Shown here: in pieces, positions 62,274 through 64,000 of the stretch
Layout of the letters: each line of letters begins with the position of its first letter
Position numbering within the stretch: position 1 is the first letter of the stretch
Assembly (NCBI GenBank): GCA_034669965.1
Contig: JAXMOK010000003.1
Span: 186,001 to 250,000 of the forward strand
Source: HXMU1420-13 sp034669965
Lineage (GTDB): Bacteria > Bacteroidota > Rhodothermia > Balneolales > Balneolaceae
Length of the DNA stretch: 64,000 nt
Reading direction: 5' to 3'
The notes under the pieces: generated by a model
Database searches by the model: none
Seen by the model: the letters and a program-made list of their open reading frames with translations, nothing else
What the model was told of the DNA's origin: nothing
Position numbers and translations under genes: made by a program

Positions 62274-62882
62274 TTAGTGTACGAAGTATTTTTCCTCTTC
62301 TTCCCGAAACGCTTCAATAATAACTTCTGAGGTATCGGAATTCAAAATTTTCTCATGAAAAGATGCACTATTCATCAACCTAGAAATACGACTCAACAAT
62401 TTGATATGCTGCGAGTGGTTACCATCGGGCCCAACCAGCAAGAAGATAATTTGTACCGGCTCGTTATCAATCGAATTAAAGTCGAGAGGGGCTGATAAGC
62501 GAGCAAAAGCTGCGTAATTTTGATCTACAGCTTGAGTTTTACAGTGCGGTATGGCCAGGCCTTTACCTACTCCGGTACTCATAATTCGTTCTCGCTCAAA
62601 TACCGATTCTCGAATTAATTCAACGGTTTCGGCATCTAATGAACTCTTTAACGTATCAATCAAACTATTAATCACCTGCGTTTTGTTCTCCGCAGAGAGA
62701 TTCGGTAAAACTGTTTGTTCGTTAAGAAGAGTGTATAAATTCATAGAGTTATTCGATAACAAATTAAACTTCTGTGTACCATTTTCAGGTTTGTTAATAT
62801 AGCTTGCTGCAACCGAATCAATCAAAGCTAAATTTTCTGTTTCTGTCATTTTCGTGTTCTTGTCAAAATTCATTTCTCTCAA
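62274..62882 (-). CDS. PTS IIA-like (PtsN-type) protein
   Basis: This 202-residue protein has a fructose/mannitol-type IIA domain. The phosphorylatable histidine is in GLAIPHCKT, preceded by ESVFERERIMSTGVG and followed by IIFLLVGPDGNHSQHI. Such stand-alone IIA proteins usually regulate rather than transport. Several Met codons near the start make the exact N-terminus uncertain. It is the first gene of a unit with dacB. Confidence 0.83.
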   Translation of the reverse strand: MREMNFDKNTKMTETENLALIDSVAASYINKPENGTQKFNLLSNNSMNLYTLLNEQTVLPNLSAENKTQVINSLIDTLKSSLDAETVELIRESVFERERIMSTGVGKGLAIPHCKTQAVDQNYAAFARLSAPLDFNSIDNEPVQIIFLLVGPDGNHSQHIKLLSRISRLMNSASFHEKILNSDTSEVIIEAFREEEEKYFVH

Positions 62883-63033
62883 CTATAAAATTATCCTTAC
62901 TGTAAAACCATAAATTATTGCATATAGTTGCTCTATATACACGAGGCTTTGGGGAATAATATTATCGGCCAAAATCAGAATTAAATAACTATTCACCTCC
63001 TGCAAAGTCGTGCAAAACTCCGTATTCTTGGCC

Positions 63034-63702
63034 ATGGATTGGATTCAGACATCGTTCGCCGTATTTAAAAAAGATTTGAGGATTGAGTTTCGCACACGAT
63101 TTGCCATCAACATGGTTTTGGCATTTGTTGTTGCTTCACTTTTACTCATACTTTTCACTTTAAGAGCTCAATCGCTTGACCCTACCCCAAAAAGCGGATT
63201 GGTGTGGATCATCATTTTGTTTGCAGCTCTTTCGGCCTTGGGTAGAAGCTTTATTGCCGAAACCGACAGAGGCACCTACGATTTACTACGTATCTATGCT
63301 CCCGGAACAGTTGTTTACTTAGGAAAGCTGTTATTCAACTGTGCTTTTTCGTTATTCATTAACACTGCTACTTTTTTTATTTATTTGTTTTTGATGGATA
63401 TGACCATCGTTTCTATGCCGGCATTTTTAGTGATGTTAATACTAGGTACGATTGGTTTAAGTTCCGTTTCAACTATGACGGCCGCTATTGTTTCACAAGC
63501 TGATCGAAAAGGTGCGGTATTTTCTGTGCTTTCCATCCCTTTGTTTATACCTTTAATTTTACTGCTCACCCGTGTTACTCGAGCCGCTTTCATCGATGCC
63601 TCGCTCGATGCCTTTTCGAGCGATGTATTTGCTTTAATCGGATTTGCAGGTGTTACTATAACAGCCGGTGTTTTACTTTTTGATTTTATTTGGGACGAAT
63701 AA
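63034..63702 (+). CDS. ccmB: Heme exporter membrane subunit CcmB
   Basis: This is the membrane subunit of the CcmAB transporter for cytochrome c maturation. I use ATG 63034 (222 residues) rather than GTG 63010. Six helices are visible, and the N-terminal FKKDLRIEFRTRFAIN and FIAETDRGTYDLL segments are typical. CcmA is not adjacent. Its stop overlaps the holB start by one base. Confidence 0.9.
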   Translation: MDWIQTSFAVFKKDLRIEFRTRFAINMVLAFVVASLLLILFTLRAQSLDPTPKSGLVWIIILFAALSALGRSFIAETDRGTYDLLRIYAPGTVVYLGKLLFNCAFSLFINTATFFIYLFLMDMTIVSMPAFLVMLILGTIGLSSVSTMTAAIVSQADRKGAVFSVLSIPLFIPLILLLTRVTRAAFIDASLDAFSSDVFALIGFAGVTITAGVLLFDFIWDE

Positions 63703-64000
63703 TGAGTGTTAATTTTGGAAACCGCCGATTAGTTGGCCAAAAAAGAGCGAAAGATCAAATTTCCCGAATTTTAGAATCCGGGCGTATTGGTCATGCTTAT
63801 TTATTTTCCGGTCCGCGAGGTTCCGGGAAAACAGCTTTTGCACTCGCACTTGCCGAAGCCGTGAATAACGTTGATCACATCACAGAGCTTGACCAAGAAC
63901 AAGTATCGAAGTATTCATCCTGGTTCAACCACCCTGATATCCACGTATTTATACCAAAACCAACTTCTGCCGACATTTCTGAGCTACGGGAACGACTTGA
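63702..64000 (+). CDS. holB: DNA polymerase III delta' subunit, N-terminal part
   Basis: This clamp-loader ATPase-like subunit is cut by the window end. The N-terminal AAA+ region is seen: LVGQKRAKDQISRIL, HAYLFSGPRGSGKTAFALAL with a P-loop, then PDIHVFIPK. The ATG at 63702 overlaps the ccmB stop. Confidence 0.88.
   Translation, partial: MSVNFGNRRLVGQKRAKDQISRILESGRIGHAYLFSGPRGSGKTAFALALAEAVNNVDHITELDQEQVSKYSSWFNHPDIHVFIPKPTSADISELRERL

Overview
The window looks like chromosomal DNA of a Bacteroidota/Balneolota-type bacterium, most likely a marine Balneolaceae relative. Base composition is about 40-45% GC. Shine-Dalgarno sequences are scarce and TTG/GTG starts are common. Two promoter-like sites carry the TAnnTTTG -7 element of this phylum. 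The gene content also fits: a DUF4953-type zinc protease, FecR/PKD surface proteins, a Wzi-like capsule protein, and a split ATP synthase operon (a, c, b, delta, alpha, gamma, without beta and epsilon) headed by AtpZ and a bactofilin. The taxon is an inference from content, not from a marker-gene search.

Layout. 1-11.4 kb: a large secreted metalloprotease (5' end outside the window), then a three-gene unit of membrane histidine kinase, FecR-domain protein and a 1572-residue PKD-repeat surface protein. 11.4-14.3 kb: the TrkA/TrkH potassium uptake pair. 14.3-21.8 kb: an accessory region. It holds a heptamer repeat array, a remnant of the trkH 3' end, an AT-rich restriction-modification operon (XRE regulator, methyltransferase and two different but related endonuclease genes), and an AbiEi/AbiEii toxin-antitoxin pair lying between a truncated head copy and a complete copy of an alpha/beta-hydrolase gene. 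A 68-bp perfect direct repeat and a second heptamer array follow.

21.8-29.2 kb: a compact biosynthetic operon of ATP-grasp ligase, GNAT-like protein, extended SDR, metallo-beta-lactamase-fold hydrolase, adenylate-forming enzyme, KAS III and aldo/keto reductase. Its first seven reading frames overlap end to end only if an unannotated 28-codon ORF (23984-24070) is counted. I regard this as the most interesting system in the window; its product cannot be deduced here.

29.2-34.4 kb: mixed small genes, including agmatinase, a PaiB-like protein, a PLD-like nuclease, a serine-hydrolase fold that has lost its catalytic motifs, and two coupled small ORFs. 34.4-45.6 kb: cell-envelope genes (MMPL/RND exporter, DUF3047, three glycosyltransferase-like proteins, a flippase-like membrane protein, Wzi-like protein, MlaC-like protein, TolC-like protein). 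45.66 kb: tRNA-Ser(UGA). 45.7-55.4 kb: a long minus-strand run guaB, glycosyltransferase, M23 peptidase, bactofilin, atpZ, an AtpI-like gene and atpBEFHAG. 55.5-64 kb: a pair of tandem paralogous membrane proteins, a DUF2911 protein, folD, an NtrC-type regulator, dacB, a PtsN-like IIA protein, ccmB and the start of holB.
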